Shown: piece by piece, positions 32,938 to 41,359 of the stretch
Numbering within the stretch: position 1 is the first letter of the stretch
Layout: every line of letters begins with the position of its first letter
Source of the DNA: DASQZT01 sp963728965
GTDB taxonomy: Bacteria > Acidobacteriota > Terriglobia > Bryobacterales > Bryobacteraceae
Direction of reading: 5' to 3'
Length of the DNA: 64,000 nt
Assembly (NCBI GenBank): GCA_963728965.1
Contig: CAVSMH010000006.1
Coordinates: 1,426,001-1,490,000 of the forward strand
The notes under the pieces: model-generated
Told to the model about the DNA's origin: nothing
The model's database searches: none
What the model saw: only the letters and a program-made list of their open reading frames with translations
Translations under genes and position numbers: made by a program

Positions 32938-35931
32938 CTATCGCTTCGCGCGGTGCAGCCGGATGGGCGGGGGTGTCTGCGGGCCGCGGGCTCCGCCGCC
33001 GCCCCGGGAGAGTCCGAAAAAGGCTCCCGACGATGGGTCGGAGCCATCGGGCGGGGGACCAATGGCGGGTCGCGGGCCCGTCGGTTCGGCGGGAGCGCGG
33101 CGGTTTCCGCGGCCGAAGCTGGGGCCGCCGGTCCGCTGGAGCGTGATCACGTCGCCTTCGAGCGTTCCGCTGTAGGTCGCGTTAGCGGCGCGGAAGGAGA
33201 CGCTGCTGCCTTCCACTTTGCCTTCTTCGATTTCGGCCGGCGTTTCCCCGCCTCCGCCGCGGCCTCCGCTGGCGCCTTCCACGACCCCCGTCAGCACGCT
33301 GCCGTTCTGCCGGAAGGTGAACACACCGGCCGCGGCACCGAAACCGAAGAAGCCGCCGCCGCCGCGTCCGGCGGGCACGGCCGGCGGTTCGGGCCGCCAC
33401 AGGCCCGTGATACCCGCTCCGGAGGGTATCTCGCGTTCCCATACCGGCACTTGCGGACGAAGCCTGGCGGATTTCGAGGCGATGGTCACTGTGGCCGCCG
33501 TCAGCCCCGGGGAGGACGCCTCGACGGCAATGCTGCCGCCCTCCTTGGTGGACTGTACCAGCGCCATGCAGAGGCCGGAAAAGGCTTTGCGCGTCGTGCC
33601 CCGATCGGATTCGTGGCAGGTCGGGTCGCCATTACCGACGCCGATGACGTTCCCCGGCCCGGTCACCCGAAAATCGACCTGGTTATCCGCGATCGGCACC
33701 AGCCGGCCCTGCGCGTCCTGCACTTCGACGGCGAAGGTGGCAACGTCTTCGCCATCGGCCGAGACTTCGTGGCGGTCGGCGGTAAGCACGAGTCTGGCTG
33801 CCGGACCCACCGTATCGCGCTTCGCCGTGAGCACCTGCTTGCCGTCCTTAAACCCTCGCGCTTCGATCGAGCCGGGAGCGTATTTCACGTTCCAGGCCAG
33901 GTGCGAATCCTTCTTCATGTCCTGGGCGCCGAGGCTCTGGCCATTGTGGAACAGTTCCACCCGGTCGAGGTTCGAGTACACCCAAACGGCAATCTCTTTG
34001 CCTTCCATGCCGGGCCAGTTCCAGTGCGGAAACAGGTGCAGCACCGGTTTGGCGGTCCACCATGCCTGGAAGTAATAGAAGCTGTCCTTGGGGAATCCGC
34101 AGGTATCGATAATGCCGTACTGCGAGCTGATGTTGGGCCACTGGTAGGGCGAGGGTTCGCCGCGATAATCGAAGCCGGTCCAGATGAAACCGCCCGACAT
34201 CCATGGGCGCGCATTGCAGAAGCGCCACCAACCTTCGCAGGACGCGCGGCCGGTGGTGGTGTAGGGGTCGTACGAGCCGACGTAGCCATGCTGCGGGTCC
34301 ATAACATAAATGCCGCGCGTGGCCACGGCGCTGACCTGCTCGGTGCCCATGACCGGGACTTTCGGATTGGCCTTATGGAAAGCCTCTGCGGCCGGATCGG
34401 CATAGTTGTAACCCTGCACATCGCACGCCGCGAATCCGAACTTGCCCATGTTGTTGCCGCCGAGAGGGGCGATGGAAACCGGCCGCGAACCATCCTCCCT
34501 CGTCGATACGGCTTTCATGGCGGAGAGGATCAGGAAGCCGCGGTCGGTGGCGGCGGTGCCCTCTTCGTTGCCCATCGACCACATAAAGACGCTGGGGTGG
34601 TTGCGGTCGCGGCGCACCAGGTTTTCGTACTGCTGGAGCCCTTCCGGGTTCGACGACATCATGCGGGTCTCGTCGAACACCAGCATGCCGAGTTCGTCGG
34701 ACGCGTCGAGCAGTTCGGGAGTGGGTGGATTATGCGAAGTGCGCAGCGCGTTGCAGCCCATCTCCTGGAGCTTGCGGACGCGGAAGTACTGCAATGCGTC
34801 CGGCACCGCCGCGCCCACGCCGGCGTGATCCTGGTGGTTGCACGTGCCTTTGAGCTTGACCGGTTTTCCGTTCAGGAAGAAGCCCTTCTCCGCGTCGAAA
34901 GTGCCGGTGCGGATGCCGAAGGTGGTCTCGTAGCGGTCGGTCACCGCCCCACCGGCCTCGACCTCGGTGATCAGCTTGTAAAGATGGCGCTGCTCGAGCG
35001 ACCACAAAGCCGGCGCCTTCACCGGCACCTGCTGTTCGTAGGTGTGCTCGTCGAGTTCGCCAATCGACACTGCGGGAGTGCTGGTCTTGCCCACCGGTTT
35101 TCCGGAGGGGTCGAGAAGGGTGGAGGTCACACGTGTGTTGGCCGCCGCCTTGCCGTGGTTCTCCACTTCCGTTCGAATTCGCACAATCGCCTCGCCCGGC
35201 CGGACTTCCGAGCGCGCAAAGGTGCCCCACTTCTTTACGTGAACCGGGTTGGTCTTAACCAGCCAGACATGGCGGTAGATGCCCGCCCCTTCATAAAACC
35301 AGCCGTCGCTCTGCGTGGCATCCACGCGCACCAGCAGCACGTTGCGGGCGCCCGGCGCGGCGAAATCGGTGACATCGAAATGGAACGGATCGTAGCCGCC
35401 GAGGTGGCGGCCGATATAGAAGCCGTTGAGGATGACCGTGGCTTCCCGATAGGCGCCGTCGAATTCCAGGCTGATGCGCCGGTTGGCATCGGCCGCGGGC
35501 AGTTCGAAGATACGGCGGTACCAGCCGACGCTGGTGGCGGGGTAGGCGCGCCCCAGCGGGTAGAAGCCCTTGCTGGCCAGCGAAGGGTCATTCTGAAACG
35601 GCAGTTCGATGGCCCAGTCGTGAGGCAGGTCCAGCGGCTTCCAGTCGCTGTCATCGAACAGGAGCGTGCCGACCGGCCCAAAATTTCCCGTTTTGGAAAA
35701 GTTGCCGCGGAAATTGAAATCCTGCGCGGTGTCGGTGGCGTGCCCAAGATGGAACCGCCAGCCGAAATCGAGCAGCAGGCGCTCGCGCACGCCCGTCGAC
35801 GGCGCGGCGGCCGTTGCCGACGAAGTGGGTGTTTGTGCCTGGCCCTCTTCGCCAATCAGTTCCGTTGCCGCCACCGCGGCCGGCGCAGCGAGGCTGGTTC
35901 GCAACACGTCCCGGCGCGTAATGGGTTTCAT
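32938..35931 (-). CDS. Tat-exported GH2 beta-galactosidase-like glycoside hydrolase
   Basis: 997 residues with a Tat signal (TRRDVLRTSLAAPAAVAATE). Sugar-binding and immunoglobulin-like domains precede a TIM barrel: HNPPTPELLDASDELGMLVFDE, the acid/base Glu456 in FMWSMGNEEGTAATD, and the nucleophile Glu592 in GFDYRGEPSPY. An Ig-like domain follows (ARLVLTADRHEVSADGEDVATF). A further glycine-rich beta domain at residues 840-933 resembles the small secreted protein encoded at 4974-5339. It would remove galactose or glucuronate from polysaccharides outside the membrane. The upstream TonB-receptor gene, on the other strand, may import the products. Confidence 0.9.
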   Translation of the reverse strand: MKPITRRDVLRTSLAAPAAVAATELIGEEGQAQTPTSSATAAAPSTGVRERLLLDFGWRFHLGHATDTAQDFNFRGNFSKTGNFGPVGTLLFDDSDWKPLDLPHDWAIELPFQNDPSLASKGFYPLGRAYPATSVGWYRRIFELPAADANRRISLEFDGAYREATVILNGFYIGRHLGGYDPFHFDVTDFAAPGARNVLLVRVDATQSDGWFYEGAGIYRHVWLVKTNPVHVKKWGTFARSEVRPGEAIVRIRTEVENHGKAAANTRVTSTLLDPSGKPVGKTSTPAVSIGELDEHTYEQQVPVKAPALWSLEQRHLYKLITEVEAGGAVTDRYETTFGIRTGTFDAEKGFFLNGKPVKLKGTCNHQDHAGVGAAVPDALQYFRVRKLQEMGCNALRTSHNPPTPELLDASDELGMLVFDETRMMSSNPEGLQQYENLVRRDRNHPSVFMWSMGNEEGTAATDRGFLILSAMKAVSTREDGSRPVSIAPLGGNNMGKFGFAACDVQGYNYADPAAEAFHKANPKVPVMGTEQVSAVATRGIYVMDPQHGYVGSYDPYTTTGRASCEGWWRFCNARPWMSGGFIWTGFDYRGEPSPYQWPNISSQYGIIDTCGFPKDSFYYFQAWWTAKPVLHLFPHWNWPGMEGKEIAVWVYSNLDRVELFHNGQSLGAQDMKKDSHLAWNVKYAPGSIEARGFKDGKQVLTAKRDTVGPAARLVLTADRHEVSADGEDVATFAVEVQDAQGRLVPIADNQVDFRVTGPGNVIGVGNGDPTCHESDRGTTRKAFSGLCMALVQSTKEGGSIAVEASSPGLTAATVTIASKSARLRPQVPVWEREIPSGAGITGLWRPEPPAVPAGRGGGGFFGFGAAAGVFTFRQNGSVLTGVVEGASGGRGGGGETPAEIEEGKVEGSSVSFRAANATYSGTLEGDVITLQRTGGPSFGRGNRRAPAEPTGPRPAIGPPPDGSDPSSGAFFGLSRGGGGARGPQTPPPIRLHRAKR

Positions 35932-36426
35932 CGGTGTCTCCTCGGGGTAGTGCCGTCGGGAATCGCTCGACGTCCGGGAGGCGGGCCCGGGCGAATCTCA
36001 AGTTTGTCGGAATCCATACAGGATAGAGGCGTCGGAAATTGCCCGGAAGTTATGTACTAGCTCGATTAAGTCAGTACGGCATCGGCTCCGCTTTAACATC
36101 CCCCGTATTGTTATCCATCGAACAGCATGTTAAGATTCTCGTTAATTAAGGTCGGTTTGGTGTTCTTACCACGCCGAAGCAGTTGATGGCGGTACAAGGG
36201 GTCTGTTCATTCGTACGGATTGAGGTGCGCGCGGGATTGTGCCCGATAGCCGGGTACTCGATCGCCAGACGCCGCCGGTCCGCCATTGCCTACAGAACGG
36301 AGAGACTGCGCTAGCATCCGCCGGCGGTACGCGGCGGATTCGGGAACGGCTAGCGCGGAGCATAGCCGAACGACGGGACCTCGCCTGGCACCGGGGTGCG
36401 TCGCTATATAACCAGAAAGGAATTTC
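35932..36426. other. Divergent intergenic region upstream of the TonB receptor
   Basis: About 495 bases with no supported gene; small frames on either strand lack motifs. An inverted pair TTAACAT (36093-36099) and ATGTTAA (36127-36133) with 27 bases between is the only notable symmetric element. A TATATA at 36405-36410 and the ribosome site AAAGGAA (36416-36422) precede the receptor. The region drives both the GH2 gene (minus) and the receptor (plus), so a shared polysaccharide-responsive regulation is plausible. Confidence 0.5.
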
Positions 36427-39400
36427 ATGCCTAAAGTGAAGCTTTTATCGCTTTGGTGCCTCGCCGCGCTGCTGTCCGCTGGAGCCGTTTGGGCCCAGGG
36501 GTTGACTGGCACGATCGCCGGCGTGGTCACCGACCCGAACGGCGGGCTGGTGTCCGGCGCGAAGGTGACGGCCAAGAACGTCGCGACCAACGCCGCCAAT
36601 ACGATCGATACCGACCAGAACGGTTTCTACCGGATCACCAACCTCGCACCCGGGAACTACACCGTGAGCGTCGAGGCCACAGGCTTCCGCAAGTCGGAAA
36701 TGCCGCCGCAGTTGCTGACCGTCGCGTCCGCGCTGCGCGCCGATGTGGTGCTGGAATTGGGCGCGGTCACCGAGACCGTCACCGTCGAGTCGACGGCCAG
36801 CCAGGTGAACACCGAAGACGCCCAGATGGGGCGTTCCCTGGTGGATATCCCCTCGCTACCGAACATTTCCGGCGCCGGCGGACGCAATCCGCTCAACCTG
36901 ATGGCCCTTCAGCCGGGCATCGTTTCGACTTCCGGCGGACCGAGCACCACCGTGGGTACCTTTTCGGTGAATGGCCAGCGGGCCCAGTCCAACAACTTTC
37001 TTCTGGACGGAACCGATTCCAACGACCTGGCGATCAATGTTCCCGATTCGGTGGGACAGATCTCGCCCAATGCCCTGGCCGAGTTTCGTGTGGTGACCGG
37101 CGCGATGAAAGCCGAGTACGGCCGCAATGGCGGCGCGGTGGTGGAAGTGGTGACCCGGTCGGGCTCGAACCAGTTTCACTTCGGCGCGGAGGACGTCTTC
37201 CGCAATACCGTCCTGAACGCCTCCAACTTCTTTCAAAATGTGACCCCCGGCGGCACCAGCGACTACCTGCCCAACGGCTCCAAGCGCAAACCGCAGTGGA
37301 ACACCAACGATTACGACACCCAGTTCAGCGGGCCCATCCGCAAGGATAAGACGTTCTTCTTCCTGAGTTATCTCGGCTTCAAACGCCGCCAGGCGCAGGT
37401 CACCAGCGCCACCGTATTCAGCGATGCGGAGCGTGCCCTGATCGAGGCCAACGGCGTTCCCGGTGCGGTCGCGGCCATGAAACTGGTGCCGCGCGCCACC
37501 ACCGCCAACACCTATTTCGGAGCGCTCGGCAACAAGCTCGACCGCGATCAGGGAATGGCGCGGATCGATCACCGGCTCACCGACAAGAACACCCTCTCGG
37601 GCACCTACTTCATCGAATCCGTGCGCCAGTTCTCGCCGCTGGCGTTCGGCGGCTCGGCGCTGCCCGGATTCGGCACGCTGGACCTCACCCGCTACCAAAA
37701 CATCATCCTGCGCGACACCCACGCGTTCACGCCGACCATCATGAATGACTTTCGCGCGGCTTACCATCGCCGCGGGTCGCCGTCCGTGACCCCGGTGAAC
37801 ACGACCTCGCCGGCCTCGCTCGGGTTTGCCGGCATCATCCCCGACGACGCCGCGGCCGCCGGCCCGCCGTTCTTCGATCTCGCCAGCGGCATCAATTGGG
37901 GCAACACCTATCAGGGTCCGCAGTCGCGCTTCGACAACACCTATCAATATGCCGACACGGTGAGCTGGATCAAAGGCGCCCACGCGCTCAAATTCGGCGT
38001 GGACTTCAAAACCTACCAGCAGAACCAGTTGTTTGACTTCATCAACAACGGGTATGTCGGGTTCGACGGCGGCGGTACGGATAACGGGCTGGTGACTAAG
38101 ATCATCCCGGGGCTGCCATCCGATATGAACGATTTCGCCAACGGCTTCTCGAGCGATTTCGAGCAGTCGAACTCCGGACGCCAGGGGTATCGCGATAAAT
38201 TCTTCCACGTGTTCACCCAGGACGATTGGAAGATCCGGCCCAACGTCACGCTCAACCTCGGCCTCCGCTGGGAATATGATGCGCCTCTCACCGAGCTCAA
38301 CAACCAGATCGTGGCCTTCCGGCCCGGGCAGGTCACCACGCAGTACAAGCAGGCGCCCGTTCCGGGCGCGGATCACCCCGTGACGCCGCCGGTGGGCATG
38401 GTGTATTTCGGCGATGAGGGCGTGACGCGCTCCAGCTATCAGCGCGACCTGAACAATTTCGCTCCACGCATCGGCCTGGCGTGGGACGTCAAAGGTACCG
38501 GCAAAGTGGTGGTGCGGGCCGGGTACGGCCTGTTCTACGATACGCCGGTCAGCGAGCTCAGCCTGCAGTTCCTGGGCAAACCGCCGCTCGGTTTGCAGAC
38601 CTACCTGGCCGGGACCACGGACATGACCAATCCCTACCCCAACGCGCTGAGCCCGATTCCCCAGCCCTTCCCGTTCCACCCGGTGGCGCGGGGCGGCACG
38701 TTCGACTATACCAGCGTATCGCCGCTCGGCCTAACCGTCATGGATCCGTACTTCCGCACGCCCTATTCGAGCCAGTGGAACTTCCAGGTGCAGTATGCAC
38801 TGGCCCCCGACTGGCTGGTGGATGCGGCCTATGTGGGCAGCACCGGGGTGAAGCTGCTGAACCGGATTCAGTTGAACCCGGCCATCATCACTCCCACCGC
38901 GACGTCCAATAACGTGGACCAGCGCCGGGTTTACAACCTGGCCCTCCCGCAGCAGTCGGCGGACTACGGCGGGGCCGTCTACAGCGGCATCACCGACCAG
39001 GTCACCAACGGCAACTCCAACTACAACAGCCTCCAGCTCGCGCTCACCAAGCGCCTGACTCACGGGCTGATGATGAGCCACTCCTATACCTGGGCGCACG
39101 GCATCGACAACACCTCCAGCCTCCGCGTCAACAATACCGGAAACATCTACAACTCGCGCCTTGACCGCGGCAATTCCGACACCGATATCCGTCACCGCTA
39201 CGTGGCGGCGCTGACCTACGATCTGCCGTTCTTCCGCGATCGGAAGGGCCTTATGCGGCAGGCCTTCGGCGGATGGAACGTCGGCTCCGTGGTTTCGGTG
39301 CAGACCGGCATTCCATTCAACATCAGCGATTCGAGCGACCGCACCCTCACCGGTACGGTGGGCGGTGTGCGGCCGGACTACATCAGCGGCGACGTAACCT

Positions 39401-39783
39401 TCGTCGACCCGCGCGAGAACCTCTTCGGCAAGCAGAACTCGTATTTCGACGGCACCGGCGGCGGAACCGCGACGGGCGCGGGCAATCCCTATTTCCGGCG
39501 CGTCGGCAGCGGTCTTTCCGTAGCCCAGGGAGCGGGGCGGTTCGGCACGATGGGCCGCAACGTCTTCTCCGGACCGGGCCTGTTTCAAGCCGACCTGTCG
39601 GTGGCCAAGACGTTCTCCGTCACCGAACGGCAGAAGCTGACCTTCCGGGCGGAGATCTTCAACGTCTTCAACCACACGAACTTCCTGAACCCGAGCGGCA
39701 ACATCGCTTCGGCCAGTTTTGGCCGGGTTACGGCGGCCCGCGATCCGCGGCTGTCGCAGTTGACGCTGCGGTACGAATTTTGA
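36427..39783 (+). CDS. Oar-like TonB-dependent receptor with carboxypeptidase-regulatory domain
   Basis: A 1118-residue outer-membrane protein. Signal peptide PKVKLLSLWCLAALLSAGAVWAQG, an N-terminal carboxypeptidase regulatory-like domain (GTIAGVVTDPNGGLVSGAKVTAK, YTVSVEATGF), a plug, and a long beta-barrel ending in the aromatic C-terminal signal LTLRYEF. This is the Oar type, very abundant in acidobacteria and used for taking up large substrates such as polysaccharides or proteins. Ribosome site AAAGGAA lies four bases before the ATG. A terminator follows. The divergent GH2 gene suggests a polysaccharide-use locus, but no surface lipoprotein or inner-membrane partner is next to it. Confidence 0.9.
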   Translation: MPKVKLLSLWCLAALLSAGAVWAQGLTGTIAGVVTDPNGGLVSGAKVTAKNVATNAANTIDTDQNGFYRITNLAPGNYTVSVEATGFRKSEMPPQLLTVASALRADVVLELGAVTETVTVESTASQVNTEDAQMGRSLVDIPSLPNISGAGGRNPLNLMALQPGIVSTSGGPSTTVGTFSVNGQRAQSNNFLLDGTDSNDLAINVPDSVGQISPNALAEFRVVTGAMKAEYGRNGGAVVEVVTRSGSNQFHFGAEDVFRNTVLNASNFFQNVTPGGTSDYLPNGSKRKPQWNTNDYDTQFSGPIRKDKTFFFLSYLGFKRRQAQVTSATVFSDAERALIEANGVPGAVAAMKLVPRATTANTYFGALGNKLDRDQGMARIDHRLTDKNTLSGTYFIESVRQFSPLAFGGSALPGFGTLDLTRYQNIILRDTHAFTPTIMNDFRAAYHRRGSPSVTPVNTTSPASLGFAGIIPDDAAAAGPPFFDLASGINWGNTYQGPQSRFDNTYQYADTVSWIKGAHALKFGVDFKTYQQNQLFDFINNGYVGFDGGGTDNGLVTKIIPGLPSDMNDFANGFSSDFEQSNSGRQGYRDKFFHVFTQDDWKIRPNVTLNLGLRWEYDAPLTELNNQIVAFRPGQVTTQYKQAPVPGADHPVTPPVGMVYFGDEGVTRSSYQRDLNNFAPRIGLAWDVKGTGKVVVRAGYGLFYDTPVSELSLQFLGKPPLGLQTYLAGTTDMTNPYPNALSPIPQPFPFHPVARGGTFDYTSVSPLGLTVMDPYFRTPYSSQWNFQVQYALAPDWLVDAAYVGSTGVKLLNRIQLNPAIITPTATSNNVDQRRVYNLALPQQSADYGGAVYSGITDQVTNGNSNYNSLQLALTKRLTHGLMMSHSYTWAHGIDNTSSLRVNNTGNIYNSRLDRGNSDTDIRHRYVAALTYDLPFFRDRKGLMRQAFGGWNVGSVVSVQTGIPFNISDSSDRTLTGTVGGVRPDYISGDVTFVDPRENLFGKQNSYFDGTGGGTATGAGNPYFRRVGSGLSVAQGAGRFGTMGRNVFSGPGLFQADLSVAKTFSVTERQKLTFRAEIFNVFNHTNFLNPSGNIASASFGRVTAARDPRLSQLTLRYEF

Positions 39784-39821
39784 GTCACCATACCGGCGGG
39801 TAGTCATCGCCGGAATTCAGG

Positions 39822-39848
39822 GGCAGGCCTCGCGGCCTGCCTTTTTTT
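39822..39848 (+). terminator. Rho-independent terminator after the TonB receptor
   Basis: Arms GGCAGGCC (39822-39829) and GGCCTGCC (39834-39841), a four-base TCGC loop, and seven T's at 39842-39848. A textbook terminator 39 bases after the receptor stop. Confidence 0.9.
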
Positions 39849-39954
39849 GTTTCGTGCATCCATCCCGAACCTCGGCAGGAACCGGATCCGCACCCCACCC
39901 AGCTCCAGTTCCTTCGGCCGTCCCGGGTGTACTACTCGACCTGGCCCGCGCCCC

Positions 39955-40515
39955 CTAGAGGCCCTCTTTGCCCAGGCGCTCGATCAGTGTGCGCATGTCT
40001 TCTGCGTGTTCCTCTTCTTTGGCGAGAATTTCCTCCATCAGCCGGCGGCTGGTGGGATCGTTGTTGCCAAAGTAGCGGATGATCTCGGAATACGACTCGA
40101 TGGCAATCCGCTCGGCCACCAGGTCCTCTTTGATCATGTCCACCAGGGTCGTCCCCGCGACGTATTCCGAGTGGCTCCGCGTGAGCAGGCCCTCCGGGTT
40201 GAAGTCCGGCTCCCCACCCAGTTGGGTAATCCGTTCCGCGATGGCATCGGCGTGGGTTTGTTCCTCCGCGGCGTGCTCTTTGAACTCCTCCGACACGGCG
40301 ACCGCGTTCAGTCCGCGCGCCATAAATTGGTGCCGTTTGTAGCGCAGCACGCAGACCAGCTCCGTGGCCAGCGCCTCGTTCAGCACCCGCAGGGCGGTGG
40401 TCAGGTCCGCCTTGTAGCCGCCGGTGATGGCCCCTTGTTCCATGTGCTGTCGGGCCCGTTTGCGGATCTCCTTGATATCGGAAAGAAAAGGCTGATTGGG
40501 TTGCATCGTGGCCAT
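39955..40515 (-). CDS. Bacterioferritin-like ferritin-family protein
   Basis: A 186-residue four-helix bundle. Helix 1 carries RVLNEALATELVCVLRYKRHQFMA, helix 2 HAAEEQTHADAIAERI, helix 3 KEDLVAERIAIESYSEIIRYFG, and helix 4 EEILAKEEEHAEDMRTLIERL: the spaced Glu and Glu-x-x-His residues of a di-iron site. Similar to DPS/bacterioferritin-like ferritins of soil bacteria. Stores or oxidises iron. ATG 40515 (with GGAG two bases upstream) or 40506 could be used. Confidence 0.85.
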   Translation of the reverse strand: MATMQPNQPFLSDIKEIRKRARQHMEQGAITGGYKADLTTALRVLNEALATELVCVLRYKRHQFMARGLNAVAVSEEFKEHAAEEQTHADAIAERITQLGGEPDFNPEGLLTRSHSEYVAGTTLVDMIKEDLVAERIAIESYSEIIRYFGNNDPTSRRLMEEILAKEEEHAEDMRTLIERLGKEGL

Positions 40516-40615
40516 GTCTCCATCATCGGGCAGGGCCGCTCCAAGTCCGGCGGACGAGCGTGCGGAACGGCACCGCAACGCCGGCCGAATTGTACTTGCG
40601 CTATCGTAACGACAG

Positions 40616-41323
40616 ATGGACGAGCCCTATATTCGCGTGCGGGATCTTTCTAAAATATACAAGTCCGGCACCGCCGAGCTGGTGGTTTTCGCGGGGCTCA
40701 ACCTGGATGTCCGGCGCGGCGAGATGCTGGCCGTGGTGGGCGAGTCCGGCGCCGGTAAATCCACTTTGTTGCACCTGTTAGGCGGCCTGGACAGCCCTTC
40801 GCAGGGTACGATATACTACGGAAGTACAGACATCTCAGGAGTTGCACGTTCGGAGCAGGCGGGGTTCCGTAACAAAGAAATCGGTTTCGTTTGGCAGATT
40901 CACTACCTCCTGCCGGAATTTACTGCGCTGGAAAATGTGATGATGCCGCTGTTGATTCGGGGGTGGCCGCAGGCGCGGGCCGCATCCCAGTCGCTTGCGA
41001 GGTTGGATGAAGTGGGTCTGGGGGCGCGAGCTTCACATCGCCCCGGAGAGCTATCTGGAGGGGAGCAGCAGCGCGTGGTGCTGGCGCGGGCGCTGGTGGG
41101 CGAACCTTCGGTCCTGCTCGCCGACGAACCTACGGGAAATCTGGACTTCCGGACAGGCGAGATGATCTTCGAACTACTGGAAGGCCTTCACCGTTCCCAC
41201 AGGCTCACGTCGGTCTTCGTAACCCACAATCTGTCGTTTGCCAGGCGCTGCGACCGGGTACTGACCATGGAGAAAGGCGGGTTGGTACCGGGCGCCGGAT
41301 TTGATTCGCAACCAAGCGCCTAG
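40616..41323 (+). CDS. lolD: ABC transporter ATP-binding protein, LolD/MacB type
   Basis: 235 residues with YKSGTAELVVFAGLNLDVRRG, Walker A VGESGAGKSTLLHLLGGLD, the signature RPGELSGGEQQRVVLARAL, Walker B SVLLADEPTGNLD and the His-loop FVTHNL. The spacing and the Q-loop region FVWQIHYLLPEFTALENV match LolD/MacB-type ATPases that drive lipoprotein release or small-molecule export. No permease (LolC/E) is in the window, so its partner is elsewhere. It lies just upstream of clpC on the same strand. Confidence 0.85.
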   Translation: MDEPYIRVRDLSKIYKSGTAELVVFAGLNLDVRRGEMLAVVGESGAGKSTLLHLLGGLDSPSQGTIYYGSTDISGVARSEQAGFRNKEIGFVWQIHYLLPEFTALENVMMPLLIRGWPQARAASQSLARLDEVGLGARASHRPGELSGGEQQRVVLARALVGEPSVLLADEPTGNLDFRTGEMIFELLEGLHRSHRLTSVFVTHNLSFARRCDRVLTMEKGGLVPGAGFDSQPSA

Positions 41324-41359
41324 CGGGAGTATCTTTAGCATAGGGGGCGTCACAATTTT

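Noticed and set aside
32953..36060. A 1035-codon open frame on the plus strand opposite the GH2 gene
   Set aside because: The minus strand encodes a clear GH2 enzyme with both catalytic acids and a Tat signal; the plus frame has no motifs and a low-complexity composition.
36166..36599. Small open frames upstream of the TonB receptor
   Set aside because: No motif, no ribosome site, and partly antisense to the receptor signal peptide.
36856..38679. A 607-codon open frame on the minus strand inside the TonB receptor
   Set aside because: It is antisense to the receptor, rich in Val, His and Arg, and has no signal peptide or domain.
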